Positions 21,214 to 33,036 of a stretch of DNA of 53,022 nt are shown piece by piece. The notes beneath the pieces were generated by a model. It made no database searches. It had not been told where the DNA came from and saw only the letters and a list, made by a program, of their open reading frames with translations. The position numbers were made by a program, and so were the translations under genes. The stretch is taken from the NCBI GenBank assembly GCA_036897095.1, contig JAYMSP010000417.1, positions 1-53,022 of the forward strand, written 5' to 3'. Numbering within the stretch: the first letter of the stretch is position 1; every line of letters begins with the position of its first letter. Origin of the DNA: Plantago elongata. Taxonomy: Eukaryota; Streptophyta; Magnoliopsida; Lamiales; Plantaginaceae.

Positions 21214-22440
21214 GACTAACGAAATTAATGAAAGTACAGAAGTTACCTTAACTTAATAACTGACATATATATATATATATATGCAAAGGTGAAAGCGTAT
21301 GTACCGCGTTATTCAGTTAGGAAGATCAACGATAATGGGTAAATTAATTTGGTAACTATATCTATGATTAGCGGCAACGATTATTTTTGTTTATGGTAAG
21401 TATATTGCATTTCGATCATTTGAATATTTCTCTTTGTAAAATGATGTGTGAAAGTGGCGAATTTAGTTTGTTTATTCTAAACACGGTGTAAACGTTTTGA
21501 TATGTTAGTTGACGCTTAAGAAAAACTCTCACTAAATTGCTAATTAACCTCACTAAATTACTTACATTGTACATAATATATGTATATTAAGTTTTATATT
21601 TAGCCATTGACTTAAGTATTTTGTTACGGAAGATTTATATTTAGCATTTCAATTGGCTTAAGTATCACCAAGTCTCTTAAGAAACGGTCTTTTAATACTT
21701 TTATGTAACGACGGATTTATTTGTTCAAGAAAATCATCTATGTTATCAATCAAATTAATTGTCTATGTTCCTAAGATTCATGTTTTTTTTTCTATTACAA
21801 CCAAACATGATTTCCTTAACAAAATATGAATTTTGATTAATAATGTAAATGATTTTTTCAAATCATATGTAGTTTCTAGATAATTTATTTAAATAGTTTG
21901 AGTGAGCGTGGATGGATATTGACGAATTTTAATAAAAAATTAAATTAACCAACTCGCCTATTACAGGTGATTATCCATAACAGGTGGAATAATTTTCGCA
22001 TTTACTATGATTTGATACCAATGATGAACTGTTGGCTGACGAATTGACCGAGTGCACCATTTTATTAAAAGGGATATGGTAACAATGCCATTTTATAAGC
22101 AGGGATATTGTAGCATCGTACAATAGAAGGGATATTTTTATATATTCGTTGTTAGTATATAATTAATTGTTATAGTATATATAACAAAAAGTAAATTATA
22201 CGACGGGTGGCACCCAACCAACTCACCACCCACTAATTGACGAATTATAAAAATATTAATTGGCATGTTCAGATAAATTACAGGTGGTTGTGCAAACGAG
22301 TCGGGCGGCTTACCCTACTAGAAACAAGTATGCATCATATCATATATTAAATGAAGAAAATTATATCATGACAATGCCACAAGTTAGTACTAGTGTAACA
22401 ATTAATAGAAATTGTATATTTCGAACCGAACAATTAGCTT
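21214..22440. other. MADS upstream region and AT-rich spacer
   Basis: Contains the presumptive MADS promoter with the (AT)n tract at 21265-21283, then AT-rich DNA with no supported gene. Confidence 0.4.
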
Positions 22441-22870
22441 AGCGAACTTTGGATAAGTCGTTTGTTTGATTCGTGTTCATGTTTAGTTCGATAATATTTT
22501 AACATGTTCGTGTTTGTTCGATTGTTCGGTTCATCAAAAACATAAATTTAATTATAATACGATAAAAATATAAAAACTTCTCAATAAAATGTCATAAAAT
22601 AATTACATAAACTAAAGAATTTATAATATCATTTCATAAATATTGCTCCACCTATTATGTATTGCATATATTAATTCTATAAATATAATTACTATTAATA
22701 TGTAGTGTAATTTTATTAAATATTTAATTTATTCGCGAACGGTTTGTGAAATACTGAATAATAATAAGTATGTTCGTGTTCAGTTCGTTATCTACACGAA
22801 CATATTCACGAACTGTTCGATTTGATCAAATTCAAATACGAACTGAACGTTAATCGATTTTTTTCACGAT
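22441..22870. repeat. GTTCG-motif dispersed-repeat-like segment
   Basis: Motifs such as ATGTTCGTGTTTGTTCGATT, GTTCGTGTTCAGTTCGTTAT and their complements (CACGAACATATTCACGAACT) recur on both strands around an AT-rich core at 22530-22730. It looks like the ends of an unclassified non-autonomous element; I cannot define exact termini or a target duplication. Confidence 0.45.
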
Positions 22871-23218
22871 CGTTCATTTACATTTAAGATACATATCATA
22901 TCCCGCTTCGAGGCAGGATTGTAGGAGATAAACCTAGGCCCCGAAAAAGAAAAAGGAAAGACTCATGAGTCATGACCAAGTTTAACACCCAGGCCCGAAA
23001 CTTGAACTGATCTGGCTTCAGTCCAGCTCGGATTGGCGCCTAACCTATCATGTACGATTGTATAATTTCAGGGTGGAAATTGAAAAAAGATCTGAACTTT
23101 AGGGGTGAAAACGATGGTTGAAGAAGAAAAAGGGTGAGAAACTGAATATACTTGCGACTCAATTGGACCAATGACGTGCCACTCTTCTCACACAAGCTAA
23201 CCAAAACTTACCCTTGCT

Positions 23219-23228
23219 CTATATAAAC
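23219..23228 (+). promoter_or_regulatory. TATA box of the NAC gene
   Basis: CTATATAAAC followed about 30 bp later by a C/T-rich initiator-like stretch (TCACTTTCACACTACTCCGC), a typical plant core promoter. The likely transcription start is near 23250-23260; the first leader exon would end at CCATAAG|GTTTGT (23309). Confidence 0.7.
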
Positions 23229-23309
23229 CCTCGTCTTCTCCAAGATTTTGGCTTCACTTTCACACTACTCCGCGTTTCAATCCTCTCCTTCTGCGCGGTT
23301 CTCCATAAG

Positions 23310-25051
23310 GTTTGTTCCCGACACCCAATTTTCTCCTAGATTCTGCAGCTTCTGTTATATCCAATGGCTTTTGCTTACCTGGTTGTGCTTTTGTTTCATC
23401 TGCAATGTTACGTTGACAAGAAAATGACTGTGGGTTTAGAAATTTTGTGCTATTGGGTTCTTGCTATCGCTTTTATGTTTTGTGTTAGAGTTTGTTTGGT
23501 GGAAAATTGCTTTTTTATGTGTTGATTTTGCTTCTGTTTGGTCTGGTGTGTGATTTGTCAAGAAAAGAAATGATTTTGGTAGCGAGGATTTTGTGCCATA
23601 GGGTTTTGCTTGCATTTTTCTATTTGTATTAGAGTTTGTTTGGTGGAAAATTGGTTTTCCTGTGTTGATTTTGCTTCTGTTTGTTCTGGTTTTTGTTATG
23701 TCAGGAAAAGAATTGGTCTTGGTATATGATATTTGGTGCTATAGGGTTTTTCTTTAATTTTGCTGTGTTGATTTTGCTTTCTTTTGGTCTGGTGTGTGAT
23801 ATGTTAAGGAAAGAATTGATTTTGGTAGCTGGGATTTTGTGCTCTAGGGTTTTGCGTGCACTTTTATGTTTTGTATTAGAGTTTGTTTGGTGGAAGATTG
23901 GTTTTGCTGTGTGGATTTTGCTTCTTTTTGGTCTGGTGTGTGATATGTCAAGTAAAGAAATGATTTTGGTAGCTGGGATTTTGTGCTATAGGGTTTTTCT
24001 TTCACTTTGCTATGTTGATTTTGCTTCCTTTTGGTCTGGTGTGTGATTTGTTAAGAAAAGAATTGATTTTGGTAGCTGGGATTTTGTGCTGTAGGGTTTT
24101 GCTTGCCCTTTTATGATGTGTATTAGAGTTTGTTTGTGGAAGATTGGTTTTGCTGTGTGGATTTTGCTTCTTTTTGGTCTGGTGTGAGATATGCCAAGAA
24201 AAGAAATGATTTTGGTAGCTGGGATTTTGTGCTATAGGTTTTTGCTTCTGCTTTCATGCTATATATTAGAGCTTGTTTGGTGGAAAATGGGCTTTGCTGT
24301 GTTGATTTTGTTTCTGTTTGGTCTGGTGTGTGATATGTCAAGAAAATAATTGATTTTGGTATCTGGATTTGGTGCTATAGGGTTTTGCTTTCACTTTGCT
24401 GTGTTAAATTTGCTTCTATTTATTCTGGCGTGTGATGTCAAGAAAAGGATTTATGTTGGTATCTCAGATTCTGTGTTCCAAGCCACTTTCGCTTACTGCT
24501 CTAGTTTGTTTATATAGATTGTGTTTTTGTTTGGTGGATGATTGATTTTGCTTCTGTTTGTTCTGGTGTGATGTTAAGAAATAAATTGATTTTGGTATAT
24601 GGGATTTTGAGTTCTAGGTCTACACTGTTCGTAGTTTGTTGAAAGATTTTGTTTTTATTTTGCTTTTTATTTATATAATTTCTAATTTAAAGAAAAACAG
24701 ATTGATTTTGGTTACATGATTTTGGGGTCTAGGGCTTTAGAGGCTATAGAATTATATCAAAATTTGTTGGTTATGGTCCTATGCTGATCTGTATTCATGT
24801 TATTTAGATGGGTGTTTCCTTTGTGAGTCATTACTTATCTTCTTATAGTATATAGTTCTTAGTAACATCATTTAGTAGAAGCATGTATCTACTCTTTTTT
24901 GTCTTTAATTTTTATGAAATACTTGTCTGCTCCTATCCTTTTTGTGTCTTAGTGAGTTGTCTTGTGTAATTAATGTTGTAGCATTTCATAATGTTGTTTT
25001 CACTCGGTTGATATTTTGTAACCAGACTTACTAGGTTTTCAAACATTGCAG
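23310..25051 (+). other. Leader (5' UTR) intron of the NAC gene
   Basis: Inferred from the donor AAG|GTTTGT at 23310 and the acceptor TTGCAG at 25046-25051. It is T-rich and about 1.74 kb long, and its left two thirds are built from a degenerate tandem repeat. Several open reading frames inside it are simply the repeat read through. Confidence 0.7.
23440..24620 (+). repeat. Degenerate tandem repeat (about 9 units of 100-145 bp)
   Basis: A unit containing TTTGGTGGAAAATTGGTTTT, GTTGATTTTGCTTCTGTTTG, GGTCTGGTGTGTGATATGTC, AAGAAAAGAATTGATTTTGG and GGGATTTTGTGCTATAGGGT recurs about nine times with deletions and substitutions. Anchors of the GGTCTGGTGTGTGAT type lie near 23548, 23685, 23790, 23928, 24032, 24178, 24320, 24424 and 24560. 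All lie within the leader intron. Confidence 0.85.
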
Positions 25052-25066
25052 GGCTTTGCACACCAG

Positions 25067-25180
25067 ATGACTCTTGATTCCACCAAGAAACATCGAAGCA
25101 TTGTCTGGAGTGCATTTTGTTTCAGAAACCGAAGGAGACTCTGGTGCTCACGGAAAGTGTTCTTTCGACATTGGACTTGA
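25067..25180 (+). CDS. Upstream ORF (37 codons) in the NAC leader
   Basis: It lies in the second leader exon, 15 bases after the inferred acceptor, and ends 80 nt before the first in-frame ATG of the main ORF, in a different frame. It encodes 37 residues with a basic, aromatic, Cys/Trp-containing C-terminus (RRRLWCSRKVFFRHWT, then TGA). Arabidopsis ANAC082 is reported to carry a conserved-peptide uORF that represses translation in a peptide-sequence-dependent way; position and gene context here match that. That this peptide is the same conserved class is my inference, since I cannot align it. Confidence 0.75.
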   Translation: MTLDSTKKHRSIVWSAFCFRNRRRLWCSRKVFFRHWT

Positions 25181-25311
25181 AGAAAAAGAATCTTTAGTAG
25201 TTTTGGGTGTACATTTTTTTTTTTGTCACTTTCGTATTTGTTTCCGAAGTTTACTAGAGCATGAGGAGTCCTTCTTTACGGACAAGTTCTACTAAATCAA
25301 CGAGGAAGTCC

Positions 25312-28300
25312 ATGGCACGGGCATCACTGCCCCCAGGATTTCGCTTTCACCCGACTGATGTTGAACTTATAATGTACTATTTGAAGAGGAAAGTTTTGGG
25401 CAAGAAACTTGAACCTGAAGCTATTGCAGAGGTCAACATATACAGTTTCTCCCCATGGGATCTCCCAGGTATTGTATTTATTTATCTATGTTCTTTTGTA
25501 TAGTAATTGTGAATTGCATAGCACCCTGATTAGAAATTGAAGGGTTGAAAACATTGTCTTAGCCAAATATATTTATATATTGAACTATCTACACTTAGTT
25601 GGAGAGCAAAATCATCAATGCCAAACCTCATTGGAAGTAATTTTGCTGACAATATTGTGTATTATGTGTTTCATCACTGAAACTCAAGTTTTCATGCATA
25701 ACACCGCAAATCTGTACATTAGACAGTAGTCTTTAGGATTTGGTTTGTATATGTTTCCATTATATTATATTCCTTGTCTAACTGCATTGTATTGTGATAC
25801 GAGCTGCTGTAATTTACATTGAGATTTCTTTGACACTGAATGACTCACTTGTTGCAATTATTTGTTTTGCACAGAGAAGTCCTGCATTAAAAATAAGGAT
25901 CTGGAGTGGTTCTTCTTCTGTCCTAGGGAGAGAAAATACTCAAGTGGAGCTCGAGTGAAACGTGCTACAGAAAATGGCTACTGGAAAACTACGGGGAAGG
26001 AAAGACCTATTGTCTACAATGATAGAACCGTTGGATTAGTTAAGACATTGATTTTTCACTTGGGCCATGCTCCAAAAGGGGATAGAACAGACTGGGTTAT
26101 ACATGAGTATAGGATCATTGATGATCAATTGGTGGCTGCAGGAGTTCAGGTATAGCTCTACTGAATCAGATATCTTTGATTGTTTTCTATAAAAATTGCT
26201 GCTTGATCTGCCAATCCTATGGGTTTATGGACCTTACATGCTTTTGCACTATTTATATCTATGAACTCTATAGTCTACATAATTATTTTTTTGGTAATAA
26301 AGATTGACAATGGAATCAGGAAAACTAGCAATGTGTTAATAATAAGAATGGGTATTATTGATGATATATGTCTACTGGAACTCATCAATCGTATTTTTCA
26401 CCATGGTATGGACAAGTACACCAGGATAATATTCTATTCAATTTGCCTAATGAAAAATGCGTTATTCTTCAAGAAACAATAGCATGCTTATCAAACTTAA
26501 ATCCCTGATTAACACTGGGTCATTCATTGTTTCCAGTTGAGATGCTAGAGCTAATTTGTGTTCCATACTGGATTGCTTTCTGCTGGAACTGATAGTGCCC
26601 TGCGTTCCTGATCTGGAACTCAACTTGTTAACTCTATAATAACATATACTAAGCCATTATTAGACTAAGGATTGGGTTCCTAAATTACTGGATTCTCGAT
26701 AACATGATCATAGTTGTTCCAATTTAGAATTATTGATCCCCCTAGAGAGAAATAAAGTATTCATAATTTACTGAATGAGGTCCTTTTTTAAAAAGATATC
26801 CTTTTGAGATTGGATCTCCTGTAAAATGGCATCTACAGTTCTTTTTTTCCTTTTTTTTCAAAGATTTGACAGTACCATGAGCATGGTAAAAGTGAGTTAC
26901 CATTGATGCATCTTATCTTATAATTGCTCCTCTTTGTATCCGCTCCCCCAAGTTATAGATACATAATTGTTTGGTGTCTTGCCACTCGAAGGAATTCCGT
27001 CTTTATCTTCTGTTGGGCAAGCTTGCCGATCAAGTTTTGGAGTTGTCCAAATAATGGCTTCATATAACTCTTGTTCCCTGATTGTTTGCATAATTCTAGA
27101 TTTGTCTAAAATATAATATATCATTGTTTACTAACTAGTTCATAATTATATTTTGCAGGATTCATACGTGCTCTGTAAAATCTTCCAGAAGAGTGGCCTA
27201 GGCCCAAAAAATGGAGCACAGTATGGGGCACCATTTGACGAGGCAGAATGGGACCATGAAGATGACGATGCCATTGATTCTCAGTGCCCTTCTGTATTGT
27301 TTGCATCTGGTGGTCCATCCTGTGCACCATTGGTTTTGGAAAATGAAATTGCTTCTGCAAAAGGCTTGTCTGATCCTAAAGGGGCACCTGAGTTATCTTT
27401 GATTGAAGATGGTCCTACTGAAAGGCAAAGTTCTATTCCAAAGCCCTTATACAACAATGGAAGTACATCTCAGATTCCTTTGGCTGAAGGAACTCTGTCT
27501 GCTTTGGAAGTATATCCAAGTTCCACATACAACATTGATAGGACATCAGTGCCTGCAAGTAGTAATGAGGAACCTCTGGAAATGACAGATGAGGAACTAC
27601 TGTTTCTATTGTCAGCGTTTACGGATGATGACACATTGCTTGATGGTGATAATTCATGTCACAAGGTATGTTAAAGTTCATCTTTCAATTTTATGTGTAC
27701 TGCTAGTTTTACCTGTAGTGTGCATATAAATGTTCCACATCAGAATTTATCATTTTGTTTGGCTTTGGAACACATCATGGAAAAGTAGCTGATACCTTCC
27801 ATATTGATAGTTTAAGCCTAATAGCTTCCATGCATTATTGTTTAATTGTTACCTCATGATCATATTAAATTCTCATTTTGTTACCAGGGTGGTAATGGCA
27901 AGACGGGAAATGAGGCTTTGCAGTGTGTTGATGGGCAAGGTATATTCAGTGACCTTGGGGACCTGGATAATTGTTCTATTAGGAATGAAGGCAGATTTAC
28001 TATGTTAGACTCACAGATTGATGCCTATCTTCTGAACAATTTACTTCCTGAAGACAACTTTGGATATATAGAACTTAATGATCTTCTAGTCCCACTGGAT
28101 AACTCAGCTATTATGGGAACTGATATGCTGTGTGATAATATTGGATCCTACCATAACGAAAATATGCAGCAGTCCGTCTCTCCTAGCAGTTCTTGCATAA
28201 ATCATCATCAATATGATTATTGTGGAAGCCGGCTGCCAGTGCTGACCAATGGATACAACAACCAACTGCCCGTGCTCTCCGATGGATGCAATATGCCACT

Positions 28301-28946
28301 GCCTATGCTGCCCAGTGGATGCAACAACCAACCGCCCGTCCTGCCCTATGGTACCAGCAACCAACTGCCTGTGCTGCCTTATGGATCCAACCACCAACTT
28401 CCTGAGCTGCCGTATGGATCCAACAGAGATACCAGTTGTTTGGATGAGCATCAGGTGGTGAGTTCCTTGCTATTTATGACGAAAAACAACATACTGATAT
28501 GTCTACTGCACCTTTATTTCCATCCACCCCCGTTTCTTTTTGAAATTCCCACTTCGTTGGCTTCTTAATTGGGGTTAAAATCAACTAAAAAGGACCATGG
28601 TGTGGATGGAAAAGATTAACTAACAATTAAAGGAGGTAGTAACTTATAGACAAGTATGTAACCTTCAGACATCCATTGTTTTATTCTTCAAGCATGGTCT
28701 AAGGGTGTATATTTAGATCACCCTCTCAACTACTCAAACCCCTTGTTTCTTTGCAATTGTGGCCCTCCCTGTTAATTTTTTTGCTTTGTATTCTTAATGT
28801 TCAATTATTGTATGCAGGTTAATGGATTTTACTCTAGCAGTAATGAAGCTATCTATTTTGATTTTGCTCAAGGCCAACTGGTGAATGGTGAGAATAGGGG
28901 CCAGCCTTCGGATTTCACACAAAGAGGTAGATCTGATTACATCTGA
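25312..28946 (+). CDS. NAC082: NAC transcription factor, NAC082/NAC103-like
   Basis: Five exons: 25312-25468, 25875-26149, 27159-27665, 27888-28457, 28818-28946, in frame, 545 residues. The NAC domain (about residues 5-155) is complete: [85 protein letters not shown]. The following [20 protein letters not shown] marks the NAC082/NAC103/NAC050-related group. The C-terminal half is acidic ([20 protein letters not shown]) and carries six tandem 11-residue repeats. No transmembrane tail is seen. Arabidopsis ANAC082 mediates the ribosomal (nucleolar) stress response. An in-frame ATG at 25261 would add 17 basic residues; I preferred the ATG that starts the conserved domain. An alternative last-exon donor at 28889 is possible. 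Confidence 0.92.
28233..28430 (+). repeat. Six tandem 33-bp (11-residue) coding repeats in the NAC gene
   Basis: Consensus [11 protein letters not shown]; the units are [66 protein letters not shown]. They correspond to about residues 429-494 and lie at the end of exon 4. The last three are most alike, suggesting stepwise expansion. Confidence 0.93.
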
Positions 28947-29900
28947 TGGCGATTGTGGTCATCAACCAACTATGAACTTGCTATTTACTATAATATCAAA
29001 CTGTCATAACTTGGCAGTTCTGGAAGGAATAAGATGCATTTGCAAATTCCTTCTAGAACAATTCATGCCTTCAACACTGGGGGCAAGGCATACGCTTCTG
29101 ATGTTGTGTTCTGCACTCTGGTGTATTCGGGCATTATTGCTGAACCTCTGAGTTTCAGCAAAACAGGTGTAGGAAAGAACAAAAAGTAAAAGGCACCACA
29201 GAGTGTCAGATTATCCTTCACCTTTGTTTCTTTTGAAGTTGTGTAATGATATTATGTGAGCAGCATCACTGGTGAGGTGACATGAACATCTTGACGTCAG
29301 TCGGTGCTGCCAGGACTTTCTGCAGTATTTATCTATTTACTAGCAATATCTTATCTCATGTTATTTTTTGTTTGGTTTATATTTTGATCCAGGAAAACAA
29401 ATCTGTGCTCCAGGGTTATCGGAATCCACCCCATCTTGCTCGCCCATAGCTGCTCGGAGATGTGCTCCGATGTTTTGCTCTTCGTACGACTCCTCCATAC
29501 ATATCAAGGCTGAGGTGACATATGGGACCGGCGAATGCACTAAAGAAGCTTTGTCGGGTATGATGGAGGAGTCGAGCAGCTTGTGGAATCACCCTTGGGC
29601 AAATGTGCATTTGCTGCTTCATTTGGTAGATTATGGTTCTCGTCCCTTTTCTTACTCTTTCAGTGTGTTTATCTACGATATGTATCTTTGTCATTTATCT
29701 GGTGGAAACCCAAGCTCCACCTATGTTGTTAGTAATATGACAGTAGTATTAATCAATATATTAGTGATTGACATCAATGGCCATGAAACGATGAGTTCTT
29801 TTGCAATGATCTGTGTCTTATGCTTGGGCTCTGCTCTGCATGATGGTTTCTTATAAATTGCTCCTGATAACAGTTCTCTTACAGCTATAACTAAAGTAGG
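28947..29900 (+). other. NAC 3' UTR with a possible alternative terminal exon
   Basis: If the donor AATG|GTGAGAATAGG (28889) is used with an acceptor at ATCCAG (about 29389-29394), the frame continues as GKQICAPGLSESTPSCSPIA, ARRCAPMFCSSYDSSIHIKA and so on for about 90 residues to near 29625, with a possible further donor TTTG|GTAGAT. Codon composition looks coding-like, but I cannot confirm use. Otherwise this is 3' UTR. Confidence 0.4.
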
Positions 29901-31430
29901 GAAAATTCGGCCCTAGGGGTTCTGCCACTCTGAGCACCCCTCACGCCCTCACTGGTCAATATGGGATCGTATGCAAATCTTTTTTTTTTTTTTTTAAATT
30001 CCGTGCTCTGAACCTGAAAAGTTACCAGTGCTAATGCAATATTGTAGTACTGCTATTTTGGGATTACAGGTTGGACTAAAATAGTCCCTTGATGCAATTA
30101 GCGTCACGGGCACTCTTTGTAGAATTCTCCAGTTCTTCCTAAATCTCTTCCAACTCCTAAGCTCCCCCCCCCCGGGGCTATTTGATTTGTTTGGTTTTGT
30201 TTTCAATTTGTACCAGTGTGGCATAACAGATTGAACAACTGTATATGTGAGTCCTAATTTTTGGTGAAAGGAATAAAAATAAAATGATGAAAATTAAGTG
30301 TGGTGAAAAATGTAGTATATTTTTGGTGTCAGTATTAAAAACTGGACGGAGTATTAAACTATTCTAGTGCTATTTGCAACGGTATACAGGATCCAAGGAT
30401 GAAGATTGCACATTAGTAATCAAAAATTCTTTCTGCGTTTTGTTAAGATTGCAAGATTTCTTATGTGGGTTGAGAAAACAAGCTTCGATGTACCACAAAT
30501 TGAATTCATTGTCTCACACATGCAAGAATATAGCATGTGTTCAAATGTACTTATTGGTGTGGATAATTACTGCCGTAACTATTTTTTCCTCTTACTTTAT
30601 AACCCTTTTTGTGTATTACTCGGCATCTTTTTTGTGCATCGTTCATGTAGTCAAACTGTCAAAACTATTGAAGGCGAATGAAACAAACCAAACTCGAAAG
30701 ACTAATATACTCTAATAGTGCTTGTTGAATGCAGACACAAAACCAAACATATGTTCTAACAAATGTACAAATATTCACTACAAGTAAATTCGACACATAG
30801 AATGGGCATTTTTTTTATAATATTAATTTTTAATTTTTTCAAGTAAACATGTTCATTTCTTCACATGCAATTATATGTTCGATTAATGATTTATTAATTT
30901 TATATGAGTAATTTAAAAAAAAAAATCTTAAAATTACAAAAGTAGGGATTTTTTACTATTCCATACTAATCCACAATAATTCTTTCAATTTTCTTTGGCC
31001 AACAAAATCACCAACAACTTTATAAATTTTTTTGTTAAATAGTACATATTTGTTATGTGATTACCATATGATAAGAATTGAGTGAACCCACATGTTTCTT
31101 TCTTCATCGTACTACTTCATTTGTTTACTTCTTCATCTTTCTCTTTAAATGCTTTTTTGTCCAATTTAAAATGTCCATAACTAAAAATAAAAAAATGATA
31201 AAAATAAATAAAAATTACCGACGACTATATTCTTTCGAAATATATAAATAGAGACTACTTTTGACTATGTTTGAATTATTTTTTCGAGATCTATAAAATC
31301 ACTAACGACTTTATTTGGACCTTAATAATTTGTAAGATGAGTTTTAAAAGTTCAATTTTATTATATTGGGTTAATAATTAAACTAGCAACATGACATGAT
31401 TATCAGATAGAATAACAGGGCTGGGCACTA
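29901..31430. other. Intergenic, AT-rich
   Basis: Contains a poly-T run (about 29980-29995), a C10 run (about 30166-30175) and a short Stowaway-like patch (CTGGACGGAGTATTAAA near 30341). A 113-codon frame at 30374-30715 has no family resemblance. No gene is supported. Confidence 0.4.
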
Positions 31431-31438
31431 AACTTAAA

Positions 31439-31832
31439 TACCGAATAATGAATACAGTTACTGGACATTGCTTACGGATATCGGACGTCAAACATGAGTA
31501 TCGTGCATTGGATACGGGTGACGGGCATCGAGTAGAGATACCGGACAATGGGTACGGTCACCGAACATTGCTTACGAATACCGAACATCAAACACGGGTG
31601 ACGGGCATCGGATGCGGATACCGAACATAGAACACGAGTATTGAGCATCAAATTCAAATATCGGACTTGTTATCGAACACATATATTGGATAGTGGTTAC
31701 GGTTACTAGGCATTGCTTACGGATACTGGACATCAAACACGGGTACCATGCATCGAATACGGAGAACAGACATCGAATACGGATATACCGGACATCGAAC
31801 ACCAGTATCGAGCATCGAATTCGGATTTCGAA
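31439..31832. repeat. Degenerate minisatellite of about 20-bp units
   Basis: A run of roughly twenty imperfect units such as GGACATCGAACACGGGTACC and GGGCATCGAATACGGATACC. Alternating sub-motifs (GGACATTGCTTACGGATA, CGAACACGGGTGACGGGC) suggest a higher-order period of 40 bp or more. All frames through it are open in places, which makes spurious reading frames on both strands. Confidence 0.85.
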
Positions 31833-33036
31833 TATTTTTTAATATAAATGATTATTTTTACATATTCAAGATATTTATAAGAGTGTTTAAAAGTTAAAAT
31901 TTGTAATATTGTATTTTTGAAATTGTTTTTCAATTTATTAAAATTCGAATAAAGTTGTTAGTGATTTTTATACATATCAAAATAATAATTCAAATATAGT
32001 TGAGAGTGATCTCTATTTATAGATCTCGAAAATATAAATTTTTAGTAAATTTTATTTATTTTATACATATTTATTTTTCAAGTTATAAATATTTTAAAGT
32101 GGATAAAACTAAAATTTAAAGACAAAAAATGATGAATGTGAAAGTGACATGTGCCAATAAGAAGGAGAAGGTTTGTAATTGTTTATTATACTTTAAGGGG
32201 TAAAAATATACATTTAACATTGAAATTATAGTGATTTGCTGAAAAAAATTTACCCAAAGAAATTAACTTATAATGATATTTTTAAATATTTAATTAGTGT
32301 TACTGATAATTAGTAATGCTCAAATAGTTGAACTAATGCTCAAGTAGTCGTTAACATGAATGCTCGATTAGTTAGGTCGCATACGCCATAATGAATAAGA
32401 GGGTGATTGGAGTAGCATCTAAATATCCGTTTGAATGCTATTTGGGGATTTTATGTTTGTCATGGCATTTAAATGTCGAAAATCGAAATGGCTCTACAGT
32501 AGTAACATTTTTCTCCACCTATATAAAAAACATATAATACTCTATCAAATTACAATTTTATATCAAACATAATTTTAACAATTCCACTACAATTTCGATC
32601 ACTATTTAATCATTTAAATCGGGACATAAAATTTTGTTTGTTGACATCTAGCAAAGCTAAACATTGGTTGTAAATGATATACCTACAATACTACCTTATT
32701 GATTCTTTTAATATACATATAATATCACTCTCGAATTTCAGTTACCTAATCAGTCGTTGACTAGCTCGTAGAGGTATTATGAGTTAATGATTTGTTTGTC
32801 CAGCCTTCGTCTCCAATTGAAAACTGTGAAAATCCGATAGATTCCCCTTTCGTTCCTTTTGAGGAAAGAGAAAGCTAAAGCTAAAGTAACCACCATTCTT
32901 CTTCTCCAGCTCACACTTGAGTATCTCCACTTGTTTCATAGATTCCTCTCTCTTTTTCAATCACCACCATTTTCTCACTTCAAATACCTCCAATCACACT
33001 CCATAATGCCATCATAATCGATCACAATTCACAACG
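31833..33036. other. AT-rich spacer and BTB gene promoter region
   Basis: Mostly AT-rich DNA. The last 250 bp (from about 32790) become C/T-rich, as expected of a leader, with no clear TATA box. Confidence 0.4.

Noticed and set aside
23681..24341. Long open frames on both strands (up to 121 codons) in the NAC leader intron
   Set aside because: They are the tandem repeat read through; the hydrophobic character comes from T-rich DNA.
28104..28451. Minus-strand 115-codon repeat protein opposite the NAC repeats
   Set aside because: It is the antisense image of the 33-bp coding repeat; the plus-strand frame continues a NAC protein.
31448..31802. Repetitive peptide frames in the minisatellite
   Set aside because: Frames exist because the unit lacks stops in some phases; there is no start context or conservation.
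31439..31832. CRISPR-like array of short repeats
   Set aside because: Eukaryotic context, no unique spacers, and the repeats are contiguous and degenerate.
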